Positions 63,586 through 64,000 of a DNA stretch of 64,000 nucleotides are shown piece after piece (position 1 is the stretch's first letter; each line of letters opens with the position of its first letter). This DNA is from Alteromonas sp. RKMC-009. GTDB taxonomy: Bacteria > Pseudomonadota > Gammaproteobacteria > Enterobacterales > Alteromonadaceae. The translations under genes and the position numbers were made by a program. The notes under the pieces are model-generated. The model worked only from the letters and a program-made list of their open reading frames with translations, was not told the DNA's origin and searched no databases. Where the stretch lies: NCBI RefSeq assembly GCF_003584565.2, contig NZ_CP031010.1, positions 3,472,001 through 3,536,000 on the forward strand, read 5' to 3'.

Positions 63586-64000
63586 ATGTATCTCGTACAT
63601 TCCGCCGGTAATCCGGCCATCGCCTCCGGCAGGTTGAATTTAGATCAGGTCTACAGTGCCTGCCTTGAACGTATTCTAGACGGTCAGCCTCTGGCGAAGG
63701 TGGTGACCTTCTACTTGCAATTCCTGGAACAGCACACCACCAGTTTCCGTTTTGCAGTCATGCAGGTTGTACCGCAAACCGGCAGCTTATCCCTGTTAGC
63801 CGCCCCTTCTCTGCCTGAGCATTTTATTCGCGCCATTCACGAAATGAAACTGTGTGAAAAGGAAGGCGCTTGCGGGCCGGCGGCCGTAACAGGCCAGCCC
63901 TTTTTCATCGATAATATTGCAGCCCATCCGAACTGGAAGGACTTTTCACCGGAAATGGCAGAAGTCGGGATCACCAGTTGCTGGTCATTCCCGCTGATCC
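63586..64000 (+). CDS. GAF-domain signalling protein, C-terminal part outside window
   Basis: The first 138 codons of a longer gene. Residues about 25-138 resemble the GAF domain found in front of GGDEF/EAL modules: LERILDGQPLAKVVTFYLQF, then GSLSLLAAPSLPEHFIRAI and the motif EKEGACGPAAVTGQPFFI with DNIAAHPNWKDF. An output domain (possibly GGDEF/EAL) is expected beyond 64000 but not visible. The ATG at 63586 has a poor Shine-Dalgarno. Confidence 0.7.
   Translation, partial: MYLVHSAGNPAIASGRLNLDQVYSACLERILDGQPLAKVVTFYLQFLEQHTTSFRFAVMQVVPQTGSLSLLAAPSLPEHFIRAIHEMKLCEKEGACGPAAVTGQPFFIDNIAAHPNWKDFSPEMAEVGITSCWSFPLI

Noticed and set aside
1..64000. CRISPR arrays, tRNA/rRNA genes, insertion sequences, prophage, attachment sites
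   Set aside because: None seen: no regular repeats, no CCA-ended cloverleaf flanked by genes, no transposase or integrase.

Overview
The window looks like chromosome from a marine gammaproteobacterium of the Alteromonadaceae (Alteromonas or a near relative). The basis is gene order and protein style: a complete dcw cell-wall/division cluster followed by lpxC, secA and mutT, a Xanthomonas-type TonB receptor beside a pectinesterase, an orphan PrsK/PrsR pair, and several c-di-GMP enzymes. No rRNA, tRNA, CRISPR array, prophage or insertion sequence was seen. Both window ends cut through genes.

1-8184 (minus): a chemosensory operon read in the order two-tip soluble MCP, triple-CheW scaffold, CheB, HEAT-repeat protein, CheR, CheY-like receiver, CheA (cut by the window start). 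Gaps are short or overlapping (ATGA). 8594-17104 (minus): lpxC (own promoter), a large periplasmic-propeller diguanylate cyclase, an M23 peptidase, secA and mutT. 17255-34105 (minus): ftsZ, ftsA, ftsQ, ddl, murC, murG, ftsW, murD, mraY, murF, murE, ftsI, ftsL, rsmH, mraZ, nearly all overlapping, with three MraZ-type boxes upstream of mraZ.

34436-39325 (minus): a pectin-use island (pectinesterase, TonB receptor with two palindromic operator-like sites, small porin-like barrel). 39404-45789: ModF-like tandem ABC ATPase, YkgJ-type cysteine-cluster protein, SapC-family protein, M19 dipeptidase, NhaP2-type antiporter. 45872-49615 (minus): the most interesting part. A fused SecDF is preceded by a 109-residue secreted protein ending Arg-Pro-Pro-Ala-Arg-Ala-Ser-Pro-stop. 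A 7-bp helix between the bases just after that stop codon and the secDF Shine-Dalgarno gives the layout of a secretion-monitoring arrest peptide (SecM/VemP/RAPP logic). Further upstream, a promoter, a 29-codon ORF and a terminator with a competing antiterminator look like an attenuator ahead of an NTF2-like gene.

49620-53449: an alpha/beta hydrolase (minus), then a c-di-GMP-I (GEMM) riboswitch heading a plus-strand group of ParA-like ATPase, ribbon-helix-helix protein and membrane diguanylate cyclase, so c-di-GMP may feed back on its own synthase. 53459-64000: PrsR and PrsK, a FabH-like synthase, a choice-of-anchor I lipoprotein with a collagen-like stretch, an M48 lipoprotein protease, MscS, a 54-residue membrane protein, RsmE and the start of a GAF-domain protein. 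All assignments come from reading the sequence; no database search was run.
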